Shown here: positions 8,849 through 17,503 of the stretch, piece after piece
Layout of the letters: every line of letters starts with the position of its first letter
Position numbering within the stretch: position 1 is the first letter of the stretch
Assembly: GCA_028554795.2 (NCBI GenBank)
Contig: CM068825.1
Location: forward strand, 153,590,053 to 153,654,052
Source of the DNA: Sinohyriopsis cumingii
Taxonomy: Eukaryota; Mollusca; Bivalvia; Unionida; Unionidae
Length of the DNA stretch: 64,000 bases
Reading direction: 5' to 3'
Position numbers and translations under genes: made by a program
Notes under the pieces: model-generated
Database searches by the model: none
The model's input: only the letters and a program-made list of their open reading frames with translations
Told to the model about the DNA's origin: nothing

Positions 8849-9382
8849 TTGAACCACAGTTCGTATACGGCTTCTTGGAATCCCGTCGCCTGTGCTAAAG
8901 ATGAACTCCGTCATCGCAAACCTCAAGACCATCAAGCTTATGTGATCAACACGGACGACAGTCATCTCCCAGGAACCCACTGGGTAGCCGTTTACTTTCC
9001 TCAAGAAGGATGTGTGGAATATTTCGATTCGTACGGATTGCCCCCTTTGGAAGACGATATCATCGACTTTATGAGAAGAAATGCTCAGACCACCCGATTC
9101 AATAATGTGAAATTACAAGGCACAGATTCCTTGGTGTGTGGACAATATTATGTGTATTTTCTGCATCATCGCAGCCTGGGCTATTTCTTAGAACAGTTAG
9201 TAACTCATTTTGATCCTCGTTCTTCTTCTAGAAACGATGTGAAAGTAGATCGATGGTTTTGTGATCATTATGCCTATCTTTTGTCTCAAGCTAGGAAACG
9301 TAGTGTCCATCAATGGCCTAATGACTTCCAACAGTGGAAATCACAATTTCATTCACAACGTTGTCAGCCCTGTTTAAAGTAG
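8849..9382 (+). CDS. Adenain-like cysteine protease
   Basis: This is the Polinton maturation protease of the adenovirus endopeptidase (C5/Ulp1-like) clan, expected to cleave capsid precursors. The catalytic set is visible: His at about residue 44 in PGTHWVAVYF, Asp at 60 in EYFDSYG, Gln near 90 and Cys at 97 in LVCGQYYVYF. About 177 residues are open, close to family size. The extreme N-terminus and start are unsettled. It is the last gene of the conserved block and is followed by an AT-rich stretch with AATAAA at 9492. Confidence 0.88.
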   Translation: MNHSSYTASWNPVACAKDELRHRKPQDHQAYVINTDDSHLPGTHWVAVYFPQEGCVEYFDSYGLPPLEDDIIDFMRRNAQTTRFNNVKLQGTDSLVCGQYYVYFLHHRSLGYFLEQLVTHFDPRSSSRNDVKVDRWFCDHYAYLLSQARKRSVHQWPNDFQQWKSQFHSQRCQPCLK

Positions 9383-9491
9383 AGTATGAATTGAAACAAT
9401 GTTTGTGATTTGAAAAAAATGTTTGATGTTATAGTGTTGGATTATTGTTAAAAAAATGTTAGAGTTGTTGTTTAGTGTTAAGTGATTTTTG

Positions 9492-9497
9492 AATAAA
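9492..9497 (+). terminator. Poly(A) signal after the protease
   Basis: AATAAA lies about 110 bases after the protease stop in AT-rich DNA with repeated ATGTTTG/ATGTTG words. It marks the end of the ordinary polyadenylated genes; the three genes that follow have a different type of 3' end. Confidence 0.55.
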
Positions 9498-9624
9498 AAT
9501 GTTGTGTTTTGAAAAAATGCCTTTGTCTTTTGTTTGACTATAGGAATGTTTGATTCATGCTCTTTGACTTCTTACTATCCCTCTCATGACACTCATTGAA
9601 CGTTGCAACTCGAAAACCGTAGAG

Positions 9625-9660
9625 GGATGTTTTCCTTCACGTCCGCGCTTTGACTTTAAG
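9625..9660 (+). promoter_or_regulatory. Cassette 1 promoter: 24-bp element plus TATA-like box
   Basis: A 24-bp element (GGATGTTTTCCTTCACG... ending GTCCGCGC, 9625-9648) is followed by CTTTAAG at 9654-9660. The element recurs at 10508, 11311 and 11379. The ATG at 9715 lies 66 bases past the element's end. Confidence 0.7.
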
Positions 9661-9714
9661 AACCGGGGAAGTTTCCAGTCTAACCATCCATTGTCGACTC
9701 ATCCTCCTACGAAG

Positions 9715-10086
9715 ATGTGCTCCAAACTAGCTAAGCTAAACGAAGCCTACGTAAATTTGCATAGGGTCAGACACAGTCTGATACCGAAGCCAGAAGAGAT
9801 AGAGAATGTGAGAATGTTAAAAGTCACTGAAGACCTGATAGAAGAGCTCTTCAGAGAAGAAGTGAACAGGGAGAAAGAAGAATGGACAGAGAAGTACAGA
9901 CTTCAGAGACAGCAGCAGCAGCAACAGCAACAACAACAACAACAACAGCAGCAGCAGCAACCTGAACCTGACAGAGGCTTTGTCGATTGTCGTATCGACA
10001 CCAAAGAGTTCTTCTTCTCTTTCCGAAGAAGCAGACCTATCGCCAGAAAGTCCATCCTCAGAGGACATCGCATTCTTAGAAACTAA
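9715..10086 (+). CDS. Cassette gene 1: coiled-coil protein with polyglutamine tract
   Basis: The ATG at 9715 is chosen because the frame upstream of it crosses the promoter element. The 123-residue product opens with Leu/Ala/Glu heptad-like helices, including DLIEELFREEVNREKEEW, which echoes modules in cassette gene 3. A run of about 17 Gln (mixed CAG/CAA, 9911-9961) follows, then a basic tail. No family is recognised. The gene ends 38 bases before a histone-type stem-loop. Similar promoter, size, helix content and 3' end tie it to cassette genes 2 and 3. It probably belongs to the element's accessory region; function unknown. Confidence 0.65.
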   Translation: MCSKLAKLNEAYVNLHRVRHSLIPKPEEIENVRMLKVTEDLIEELFREEVNREKEEWTEKYRLQRQQQQQQQQQQQQQQQQQPEPDRGFVDCRIDTKEFFFSFRRSRPIARKSILRGHRILRN

Positions 10087-10124
10087 AAGATTGCCATAGC
10101 AAACAAAAAAAACAGACAAAAAAC

Positions 10125-10163
10125 AGCCCTTTTCAGGGCTACCCCAATACTCTAGAAAAGAAA
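10125..10163 (+). terminator. Histone-type mRNA 3' stem-loop and downstream element 1
   Basis: A 6-bp stem AGCCCT/AGGGCT closes a TTTC loop (10125-10140), followed by ACCCCA. The purine-rich block AGAAAAGAAA starts 13 bases past the stem. This matches the replication-dependent histone stem-loop plus U7 site layout. It lies 38 bases after the stop of cassette gene 1, with no AATAAA between. Confidence 0.82.
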
Positions 10164-10473
10164 TAACCATCAATATGCCAATGTGTGTAGGTAGAGTAGT
10201 GTGAATATAAACACTAACTCTTTTTTATAGTGTGAGGATATGTGTTTGTGTATAGGATTGTGTGTTTGTAAGTGCTCACGTGCGTTGGTGTGGATAGTAG
10301 ATTAAGATGATTTTTTGGTGTTTCAGGTGTGGGGAGAGTAGATTTAGGGTTCGATTGGATTGCTTTGCGTATGTGAATAGTATATTATTTGTTTAATAAA
10401 ATTTTTTAGAATAGTGATGGGTAGCATAAAAAGTGAGTGAGTGTTTCTTTTAGGTCTGCGCGTTGTTTGGTCA

Positions 10474-10490
10474 TGATCTAGGTAAGATCA
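10474..10490 (+). promoter_or_regulatory. Palindromic operator-like site, copy 1
   Basis: TGATCTAGGTAAGATCA is an inverted repeat with perfect 6-bp arms around a 5-base centre. An identical copy is at 11347. It lies 17 bases upstream of the 24-bp promoter element of cassette 2, so it may bind a dimeric regulator. No binding protein is known. Confidence 0.45.
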
Positions 10491-10507
10491 ATTTTATGTT
10501 TTTAGGG

Positions 10508-10543
10508 GGATGTTTTCCTTCACGTCCGCGCTTTCACTATAAC
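10508..10543 (+). promoter_or_regulatory. Cassette 2 promoter: 24-bp element plus TATA-like box
   Basis: The 24-bp element at 10508-10531 is identical to that at 9625 and is followed by CTATAAC at 10537-10543. The ATG at 10594 lies 62 bases past the element, the same spacing as in cassette 3. Confidence 0.72.
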
Positions 10544-10593
10544 TTGAAACTCGCTGGACAGTCTAGCTACCCTGTTCATTCGTTGACAAAACA

Positions 10594-10908
10594 ATGAATA
10601 CCAGAATTGTGAAACTGCTAGAACTCCAGATGCACCTGGAATATGCCAGGCGCATACTAAATGAACTGGCCGCGGAGGCCATTGTAGAAGAAGCAAGAAT
10701 GAAAGAGGAGGAGGAGGAAAGAAGAAGAAAAGAAGAGGAGGAGAGAAGAAACAAAGAAGAGGAGAGAGGAAATTTCAGAATCCCAGAGACAGAAAATTGG
10801 GATTCTGAAGCCACATATCCCGCCTCTGCACTCCCAAGAAGAAAGGTGAAAGGAGACTGGGGAAAAAGATGCGTGTGTGGCGCCAGGCCAGGAAGGTGCC
10901 ATCATTAG
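10594..10908 (+). CDS. Cassette gene 2: charged helical protein
   Basis: A 104-residue protein begins at ATG 10594. The first 60 residues form an amphipathic then highly charged Glu/Arg helix with EEEERRRKEEEERR repeats. The C-terminal part carries a Cys-x-Cys near the end (CVCGARPGRCHH). No family is recognised. The opening KLLELQMHLEYARRILNEL resembles the helical opening of cassette gene 1. It ends 35 bases before a histone-type stem-loop. Function unknown; kinship to the neighbouring cassettes rests on promoter and 3' end as well as helix pattern. Confidence 0.6.
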   Translation: MNTRIVKLLELQMHLEYARRILNELAAEAIVEEARMKEEEEERRRKEEEERRNKEEERGNFRIPETENWDSEATYPASALPRRKVKGDWGKRCVCGARPGRCHH

Positions 10909-10943
10909 ATAGGTGCATCTGGAGTTAAAAAAAACAAACCAAC

Positions 10944-10981
10944 AGCCCTTTTCAGGGCTACCCAATACTCTAGAAAAGAAA
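10944..10981 (+). terminator. Histone-type mRNA 3' stem-loop and downstream element 2
   Basis: The stem AGCCCT/AGGGCT with TTTC loop at 10944-10959 is followed by ACCCA, and AGAAAAGAAA begins 12 bases past the stem. It is nearly identical to copy 1. Confidence 0.82.
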
Positions 10982-11310
10982 TAACCATCAATTTGCCAAT
11001 GTGCGTAGGTAGAGTAGTGTGAATATAAACACTGACTCTTTTTTTATAGTGTGAGGGTATGTGTTTGTGTGTTTGTGTTTGTAAGCGCTCACGTAAGTTT
11101 GTGTGAATAGTAGATTATGGGTTGGTTAATTGTTTCTTAGCGTATGTAGAGAGTATAATTTGGGTTATGTAAAAGATAAAGTAGGATTGTGTGGATAGTA
11201 GATTATGGATTAGGTTTTAATGATTTGCGTGTGTAAATAGTAGATTTGGGGATTGTTCATTGATGGTTAACGTATGTGGATAGTAGATTATATGAAATCA
11301 GAAAAGTAGG

Positions 11311-11334
11311 GGATGTTTTCCTTCACGTCCGCGC
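11311..11334 (+). promoter_or_regulatory. Orphan copy of the 24-bp promoter element
   Basis: An exact copy of the 24-bp element lies 45 bases upstream of the cassette 3 copy, separated from it by the palindrome at 11347. It has no TATA-like box or ATG at the usual spacing, so it is probably an upstream duplicate. Confidence 0.6.
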
Positions 11335-11346
11335 GTTGCTTGGTCA

Positions 11347-11363
11347 TGATCTAGGTAAGATCA
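11347..11363 (+). promoter_or_regulatory. Palindromic operator-like site, copy 2
   Basis: This is an exact copy of the 17-bp inverted repeat at 10474, lying 15 bases upstream of the 24-bp element at 11379. Its conserved spacing supports a role in transcription control. Confidence 0.45.
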
Positions 11364-11378
11364 ATTTTATGTCTTGGG

Positions 11379-11414
11379 GGATGTTTTCCTTCACGCCCGC
11401 GCTTTTCGTATAAG
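11379..11414 (+). promoter_or_regulatory. Cassette 3 promoter: 24-bp element plus TATA box
   Basis: The 24-bp element at 11379-11402 differs from the others at one base (CGCCC for CGTCC). TATAAG follows at 11409-11414, and the ATG at 11465 is 62 bases past the element. Confidence 0.72.
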
Positions 11415-11464
11415 AACTCACCACGTTCGTCGTTCGAACCATTCTACGGAATAACAGATACAAG

Positions 11465-12046
11465 ATGGAAGTGTCCGCGTTGTTTAATGACTTAAGAAAT
11501 GTTTACTTTTGGATGATAGATGGAGAATATACTATTGAAAGGATAGAAAGAGAATGGAGGTTGAGAAAAAGTCTTGACTATGTCAATGAACTAAAATTAG
11601 CGAGGAAGATGATAGAGGAGATGATAGAAGAAGAAGTTAAGAGATTGAGAGGATTGATTCAACCAGAGTATGTAAGAGTGGGGACTATAAAAGAGTCTAT
11701 GGACAAGGTAAAAGGAGTGAGATGTTATTTAGAAGAGCTAGAGAAATGGTCAGAGTGGAAGTTGGTGAAAAGGGGCAGTGAACAACTAAAGAAAGCGGAA
11801 GAAAAGATGAAAAAGATAATAGAGGAAGAAGTGCAGAAAATTAAGGACAGGTGGGCAAAAGATAGAAAAGAACAAGAGAATAGAAAGAAAAAAGAAGAAT
11901 ATGAGAGACTGAACAATAACTGGATAAAAATCCAACAGAAGTTCCGAGCCATGGGTCACCCGGACTGGATACCGGAAAATGAAAAGAAGAAGAACAAAGG
12001 AATTTGGGGAAAGATTAGGGGCTGGATGATGAAATGGAGGAAATAG
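11465..12046 (+). CDS. Cassette gene 3: long coiled-coil protein
   Basis: A 193-residue protein begins at ATG 11465 (ACAAGATGG). It is almost wholly helical and highly charged. Two related modules, ARKMIEEMIEEEVKRLR (about 46-62) and AEEKMKKIIEEEVQKIK (about 111-127), resemble a segment of cassette gene 1, suggesting internal duplication. The C-terminus, GIWGKIRGWMMKWRK, is tryptophan-rich, basic and amphipathic and could touch membranes. No family is recognised. The stop lies 12 bases before the best-matching histone stem-loop in the window. Function unknown. Confidence 0.68.
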   Translation: MEVSALFNDLRNVYFWMIDGEYTIERIEREWRLRKSLDYVNELKLARKMIEEMIEEEVKRLRGLIQPEYVRVGTIKESMDKVKGVRCYLEELEKWSEWKLVKRGSEQLKKAEEKMKKIIEEEVQKIKDRWAKDRKEQENRKKKEEYERLNNNWIKIQQKFRAMGHPDWIPENEKKKNKGIWGKIRGWMMKWRK

Positions 12047-12058
12047 AAGAAAGCCAAA

Positions 12059-12097
12059 GGCCCTTTTCAGGGCCACCCATATTTCTCGAAAAAAGAA
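12059..12097 (+). terminator. Histone-type mRNA 3' stem-loop and downstream element 3
   Basis: GGCCCTTTTCAGGGCC at 12059-12074, preceded by CCAAA and followed by ACCCA, equals the metazoan histone 3' consensus at every position I can recall. A purine block GAAAAAAGAA starts 13 bases past the stem at 12088. Confidence 0.88.
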
Positions 12098-12164
12098 TGA
12101 CTTTCCATTGCCTACCCCTTTTTTTAAAAAAAAATTTATTTTTAAAAAAAAAAATCCCATATTC

Positions 12165-12420
12165 AATTTCCCTTGACGCTAGACAGTCCCACGATTTTTT
12201 CTCCATGTTAAATTCCCCTTGACGCTAGATTGACCCAGGGTTTTTCTCCATGTTAAATTCCCCTTGACGCTAGATTGACCCACGATTTTTCTCCATGTTA
12301 AATTCCCCTTGACGCTAGACTGACCCACGATGTTTCTCCATGTTAATTTTCCCTTGACGCTAGATTGACCCGGGGGGGGGGTCTGTAATTCTAATTCCCA
12401 TTGATGCTAGGGTGACCCTA
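12165..12420 (+). repeat. 45-bp tandem repeat at the right end of the Polinton
   Basis: Five copies of a 45-46-bp unit containing CCCCTTGACGCTAGATTGAC and CTCCATGTTAAA have GACGCT at 12175, 12221, 12266, 12311 and 12356. A weaker sixth copy is near 12403, after a G-run. It may mark the element's terminal region, but this cannot be tested without the left end. Confidence 0.75.
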
Positions 12421-12671
12421 TTCACTACTCACGTTATTGACTTTGTAATGAAACTGACTTCCAGCTTTCTTTCCTTTTTAAAATTAAAACGCTTAACATT
12501 TATTAATGTTGACGATGGTAATATAAATCTTACAACAACAACCAAAAAAAAAAACCCGCTTAATATCTACTTCCATTTTGTTGTTATGTAGTCTTCTTTC
12601 AACTTGTTAGTTCTAGTATTATTGCATCCGAAAATGACTATAATATTTTGGTGGATCTAGCATGTACAAAC

Positions 12672-12757
<86 letters not shown>

Positions 12758-13098
12758 TGGCTTGTTTTTAAAGCCATTTTATCAACTCGTTATCAATTAG
12801 GAGTTTTTCAGTTATTTCTTTGTATGTTCCAATTATTAAAATAATTTTTAATTCTTGCTTGTAGTCCTCTGTTATTTCTTCCTTTGCACAGCAGTCGTCC
12901 TGTCACGCCATATCTTGCTTACATTCTAAAAAAGAAAAAATCTTCTTCAGGTTGATTTTAGTTCATTTAAATATTTAACTTATGTGACTGAAAGTGGCTC
13001 TATTGAATCCAATTTATGAAGGTTTTGGTGAATATTTTGTAGAGGATATTTGTAGATCAGACCAACGAAATAGTTAGAGTAGATTAAATGTTAATAAA
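12421..13098. other. AT-rich non-coding DNA with (AT)n
   Basis: No gene is seen. A pure (AT)n microsatellite spans about 12673-12754. Base composition changes here from the denser element to AT-rich host DNA. Confidence 0.6.
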
Positions 13099-13204
13099 TG
13101 ATGAAACTGGACCTATCGACCATTAATTACATGTGTAACTGATAACTTCAATGATGGAACTGGACCTATCGACCATTAATTACATGTGTAACTGATAACT
13201 TCAA
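13099..13204 (+). repeat. 53-bp unit duplicated in tandem
   Basis: Two adjacent copies of a 53-bp segment containing GGACCTATCGACCATTAATT differ at only one or two positions, so the duplication is recent. Confidence 0.8.
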
Positions 13205-14439
13205 AGAATTTTCCTTTAATACATTAGATATAGAAGAAACAGAATATGATATGCTTAACCCTAATTTAGGGTATTTAGGGTTAAAATATAAAACCCTATT
13301 AAAAAAGTTCTTGGATCTTATATTCGTCTTTCTCAAACGAATAAACCATTGTATTATGATCAATACGCTGCATTAGTTGAAGTGAAAACGTTGAAGTAAC
13401 GTTTTGAATACATTAGAGTGGAAAAGAACAAATATAGAAAAGACTGACGTGCATTTTTACAACTGCTGGCGGGCGGAAGTTGCAGCTACAGAGAAAAGCA
13501 ACTGCCCGAAATTAATAGAACTAAACCATTTGACGAGGAAGGTGAAACAGCAGCAACTTTGATGAAGAGCATGTTAACATCGATAAGGAAGAACGATCTA
13601 GATAACTTAATCTACGAGAAAAGAGACATTTAGGAGGTAGTGCGTTTGCAGTGGAGGTAGTTAAATAAATCTTTAATCAATGTTAACAGAACTTGAATTG
13701 TTTCAAAAAGAGAAGATGAAAACAAATTGAATGACTAAAGAGAAAGATCTAACTACAAATACTAAATTGGATGAACATTAGGACATATATAGCAGATATG
13801 GTAAGTAACGTTAGAAAGGATGTCATTATGTCAAGTTAAAAGGCTGTTCAAATGAAACAGTGTAACAATTAATTGTTTCAAATAACTGTCACATGGCGTC
13901 TTGAACAGCAGAAACATGCCGGGTAATACATGTTCTATTTTGTACGTGACCATCTAAATATATATCACAGATGCATATTACAATGCCCAGTTTAGATGAA
14001 TGTACCAACATTTTATATCACACTGTGCGCTATATCTGTTCATTCAAGCATTAGTTTAAACATTTTACCCTATTCTTGCCCACCTGAAGCTACTAAAAAC
14101 GTAAACCTAAAATGTCCAGAAAATTCCCTCTCTTAAGAAGGGAGGGTCTCTTTTACAAAACTAATCCCTGCTACCATAAAGTCCGGGAATACTGCACACT
14201 CTGACGTCTGTTCCTAGAAATTGGCTAATTATTCGGGATGAGAAATATTAGGGCTCAGGTCACTACTTACTTTGTTATAGATTATCCGTATACATTTCTC
14301 CCATCTAAACTCAGACCAACATTCCAATGACACTAGGATTCCTTGGGGTGACAGTGCCATTATAGTACATTGACACACGTTACAACTTTTCAGGTGTTTA
14401 CCTCCGGTTTTTTATAATCACAATGAAAAAAAAAATCTA
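13205..14439. other. Non-coding host DNA
   Basis: I see no supported gene. Scattered short open frames are interrupted, and there is no recognisable protein or RNA. Part may be decayed mobile DNA of unknown family. Confidence 0.4.
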
Positions 14440-14690
14440 CAGAGGTCATTATTCCATTTCCGGGTCAATGAAACAAGAGTTCTTGACCATATTTCATACT
14501 TACTTTACATGTGCTCTTCCACCACATCGTTTTCACAATCACAGCAAAAGGCATCTCAAAGTAAAGAATAACTCCCTTTCCCATAATTCCATATTAAAAA
14601 ATCAATTCCTGTCGACAATATTTCACTATGCAAGGCACAGCCAAACAACACCTCTAATATTAGATAGATCTACTTGGATCACATTAAACC
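14440..14690 (+). repeat. Dispersed repeat X, copy 1
   Basis: This stretch is similar to split sequence at 52424-52473 plus 53883-54080. Shared words include CCATTTCCGGGTCAATGAAA, GTTCTTGACC and GGCATCTCAAAG. It is the uninterrupted copy that reveals the nested insertion at 52.5 kb. The family is unknown. Confidence 0.65.
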
Positions 14691-15540
14691 TGAAACCATT
14701 TTATCCTGGTCTAACCCCATCTACCCAACGCCGATTTCCCATAATCAAACAACTTATCACTAAAATCTAATAAAACGAAAAATTGACACGAAAATAAAAA
14801 TGGCATGTATCCTAGTCTTATTACAATAGATAGATAAACAGATATGCATATCTGAGATATAAAATTTAATAACTACAGGTATATCACAATTATCTGTGCG
14901 TATCCTTCATGTGTACCATTTTTGTTGTTGGATATTTATTTTCGTTTAGAGATGGAGACAAGTTTCATTGAAGTTTGCATGCTACTATGCAACTGGGCCA
15001 TCTACTTACAAAGGCATTCCAATGTATGTTAAATAAATGATGATGGGTGCTTACAGCTCTTAGTACAGTCTCTTTATTACACCTATGTGCGGAAATATTG
15101 GATTCGACGAACACTGTATGAATGTAAGCCGGCAGATAGGTGATAATACGTACGTATTTATGTGTACGATAGCGGGAACAAAAGAAAACAAAGACCTATT
15201 GAACCACAGGTTCACTATAGTTTTCACTTATGAGTTAGATTTGGACTAGACCCAAAGGTATATATATGCACGTGTGAAGAAATTCGTACCGTGATAATAT
15301 CTCGTGCAATTGTGATCCTACTTTTCTTGTCTTATGTCGTTATCTCGGGTAGGATGTCTGGTGTCTGGGTCTCCTTCTAAAGAGTAGTAACTTGTAAACA
15401 AGAGACCAAAGTGCGCCTGAGATGGCTAAACGGTTAACATCTGCCTGATAGACATTTGCATGAGCAAAATATGAGTCAGGAGCATGCTTTCTGTAGAAAA
15501 TTCCTCCAATGCTGTTGATTGCATATGCTGCTTAAATAAC
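14691..15540. other. Non-coding host DNA
   Basis: No gene, RNA or clear repeat is recognised in this AT-rich stretch. Confidence 0.4.
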
Positions 15541-16008
15541 ATTTTTCTTCTGTTTTTTAGTAACGGCGGCCTAATTCTATATCACATCAGCATCATTTGT
15601 ACAAATCTATAAGGCATTTAAGCTAAAGTACTGTTAAATTTTGTAAAATTCCATTAAGCGTTTTTGAGACGAATTTTTTAAAAAGTTTTTAAACTTTTAG
15701 CAACAGCAATCATTCTTTTATATCTGTTCAACATCATTCGTACAGATTAAAGCCATTCATTACAGACTATTTTCTGTCCAGTTTAGTTAAATTATGTTGA
15801 GTGGTTTATGAGAAGAGGTATATTAAAAGATTTTCTTTTTTAGTTATGATGGTCATAACTGAGGGCAAAGCGGCACCATTTGTATCAAGCCATTCATGTC
15901 AAGATATTTTTGTGCGTGTCAAAATCTGGTAAAATATTGTTAGCGTTTTAAAAAAAATAAGTTGTTTAAAGTTTGTTTTTGTCTCTTTCTTTTAATTTGT
16001 TATTTATA

Positions 16009-16080
<72 letters not shown>

Positions 16081-17000
16081 TGATGGCATAATCAGCATAA
16101 ATCTGAAAACCATTTATGTCAAGATGCTTTTTTGTCAGATTTGGTCAAATTCTGTTAAGCGTTTTTTAAAAATGCTGTTTTAAAGATTTTCTATTACACA
16201 CACAGATAGATAGATAAATAGACAGACAGGCAGACAAATAGATAGATAGATAGATGGACATATAAGTATTGACAGACATATCCGACGGCGGCTCATGATC
16301 ATTTGTAAGAAATTGAAAGACTCGCGACACTAAATACACAGACATAGGGAACTAGTCAAGAAATGGTATAAAATTTGAGTATATTTGGAGGGTAACTAAA
16401 AGTGAAAGTTTAGTAAAAAGATTCGAGAGAGAGTTTATCTTATTCGTAACTATCACAAACAGAAACAATGTTCTCTACATGCAATTTCAGTCCTTTACAG
16501 ACCTGAGTTAGATGCACTCAGTACTGAAAGAAGCATCGTATTCTTCACTTAAGGAATTGGAAATGCACGTCTCATACAAATGTCGATCATAAAATAGCCG
16601 TGATTCATATGGTTTTCTCCACACATAAGCTCCCATCATGGATGGGTCCATCCTGACAGATATGGGTTTGATCAGAATATTAACAACATTTTAAGTTATT
16701 GAATTTTTAATATTGTGGTGTTTCCATAGGTTTATAATGGGAGTTGAATGAGTACCACGAGTACTGAAAGCCCTTAATGGAATAATGCTATCTGTCAAAT
16801 ACTTTTGATGCGATTTTGTGAAAAGTCGCATAAAAGTTTTCTTAATTTTGTTTATTATCGGAGGCCTTGTTTGATGGCGGATCAACATCATTTGTATGAA
16901 CTTGAAAATCCGTAATGCTAGGATGCTCGCTGCCAAAATGGTAAAAATTGCTCCAGTGGCTTTTGAGAAGTTAATTGTTGATTGGCGCAAGGCCGTAACA
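15541..17000 (+). repeat. Array of degenerate ~150-230-bp repeats
   Basis: At least four decayed copies share the order CATCATTTGTA / AAGCCATTCATGTCAAGAT / GGTAAAAT.TTGTTAAGCGTTTT, for example near 15580, 15730, 15880, 16090 and 16890. An (AT)n tract lies at about 16008-16079, with short GATA/GACA runs at about 16203-16257. No intact gene lies here; open frames on the minus strand are chance. Confidence 0.55.
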
Positions 17001-17164
17001 TAAGCTGCAAAAAATTCGTAAAACCTTCGGTTTGTTTGTACCGCACGACCAATTTTTAAAATAAAAGGTATCAAGGATATAAAAATGCACAAAACTTCGT
17101 AAACAATTTATCAATTCTAACCTGATTGTCGACGGGGTGGTTGGGGGTGGGCAAACACTTTCAA

Positions 17165-17503
17165 TTTCTTGGCGTTTCCAATTGAACGAGACTTTGTTAT
17201 AACGCGGTAGCCATATTTGCTGGGTGAGTCTGTGTTTGCAAGCAGTAGATGTGATGCAGTTCACTGTCTTTATAAATCTTAATAATTCCATAAATTTTGG
17301 AATTACTGCTCTTTGAAAACATGTATACAATAGTTCATCCTTTTCATTTGTCCTATTTGTTTTAGAAATTTTAAAGCTAGACACTGCAAAAACTGGATTC
17401 AAACGACACCGGTTAAAAAAAAAATGTACTATTCTAGAAACCAAAAAAGAACTGAGCAGTCTATCTGCTTGTTTACATCCGTTTGGTTTGAAACGCCAGT
17501 AAG
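17165..17503 (+). repeat. Dispersed repeat Y, copy A
   Basis: About 340 bp aligns in the same orientation with 27835-28165. Shared phrases include AATTCCATA.ATTTTG, AACACATGTATA and GAGCAGTCT.TCTGCTTG. Family unknown. Confidence 0.65.

Larger units (their letters stand above)
10114..11415 (+). repeat. Duplicated spacer segments between the cassettes
   Basis: Spacer DNA is shared between cassettes. The block from the stem-loop at 10114 to about 10310 recurs at about 10930-11120 with few differences (shared GTAGGTAGAGTAGTGTG and a TTTTTATAGTGTGAGG stretch). The block at 10457-10545 recurs at 11330-11415. The short phrase GTGTGAATAGTAGATTA or close variants recurs many times in 10280-11290. The cassettes thus arose by duplication of promoter, gene and 3' end together. 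Confidence 0.75.
1..12420 (+). mobile_element. Polinton/Maverick (adintovirus-like) element, left end outside the window
   Basis: About fifteen closely packed genes on one strand include the hallmark Polinton set: packaging ATPase, chromodomain integrase, membrane protein, penton, pVI-like protein, double-jelly-roll major capsid and adenain-like protease. The order and compact spacing, with TATA boxes next to or overlapping stop codons, are virus-like and unlike the sparse AT-rich DNA that follows. No protein-primed DNA polymerase B is visible; it may lie left of position 1. The right boundary is not fixed: the last gene ends at 12046 and a 45-bp tandem repeat runs to about 12420. No terminal inverted repeat or target duplication can be assigned with one end missing. 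Most frames are open, so the copy looks young and largely whole, with roughly three to five breaks. Confidence 0.93.

Noticed and set aside
9586-9714. Longer upstream start for cassette gene 1
   Set aside because: The frame before ATG 9715 runs across the shared 24-bp promoter element and TATA-like box, so it is very unlikely to be translated.
9817-10173. Minus-strand open frame with poly-leucine
   Set aside because: It is the shadow of the polyglutamine tract of cassette gene 1; the Leu run is the reverse reading of CAG/CAA.
10114-12100. A displaced histone gene cluster as the source of the stem-loops
   Set aside because: No histone fold or histone-like sequence is seen in any frame near the three stem-loops; each follows a coiled-coil frame directly.
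12662-12844. Open frame reading alternating Ile/Tyr
   Set aside because: It is simply translation of an (AT)n microsatellite.
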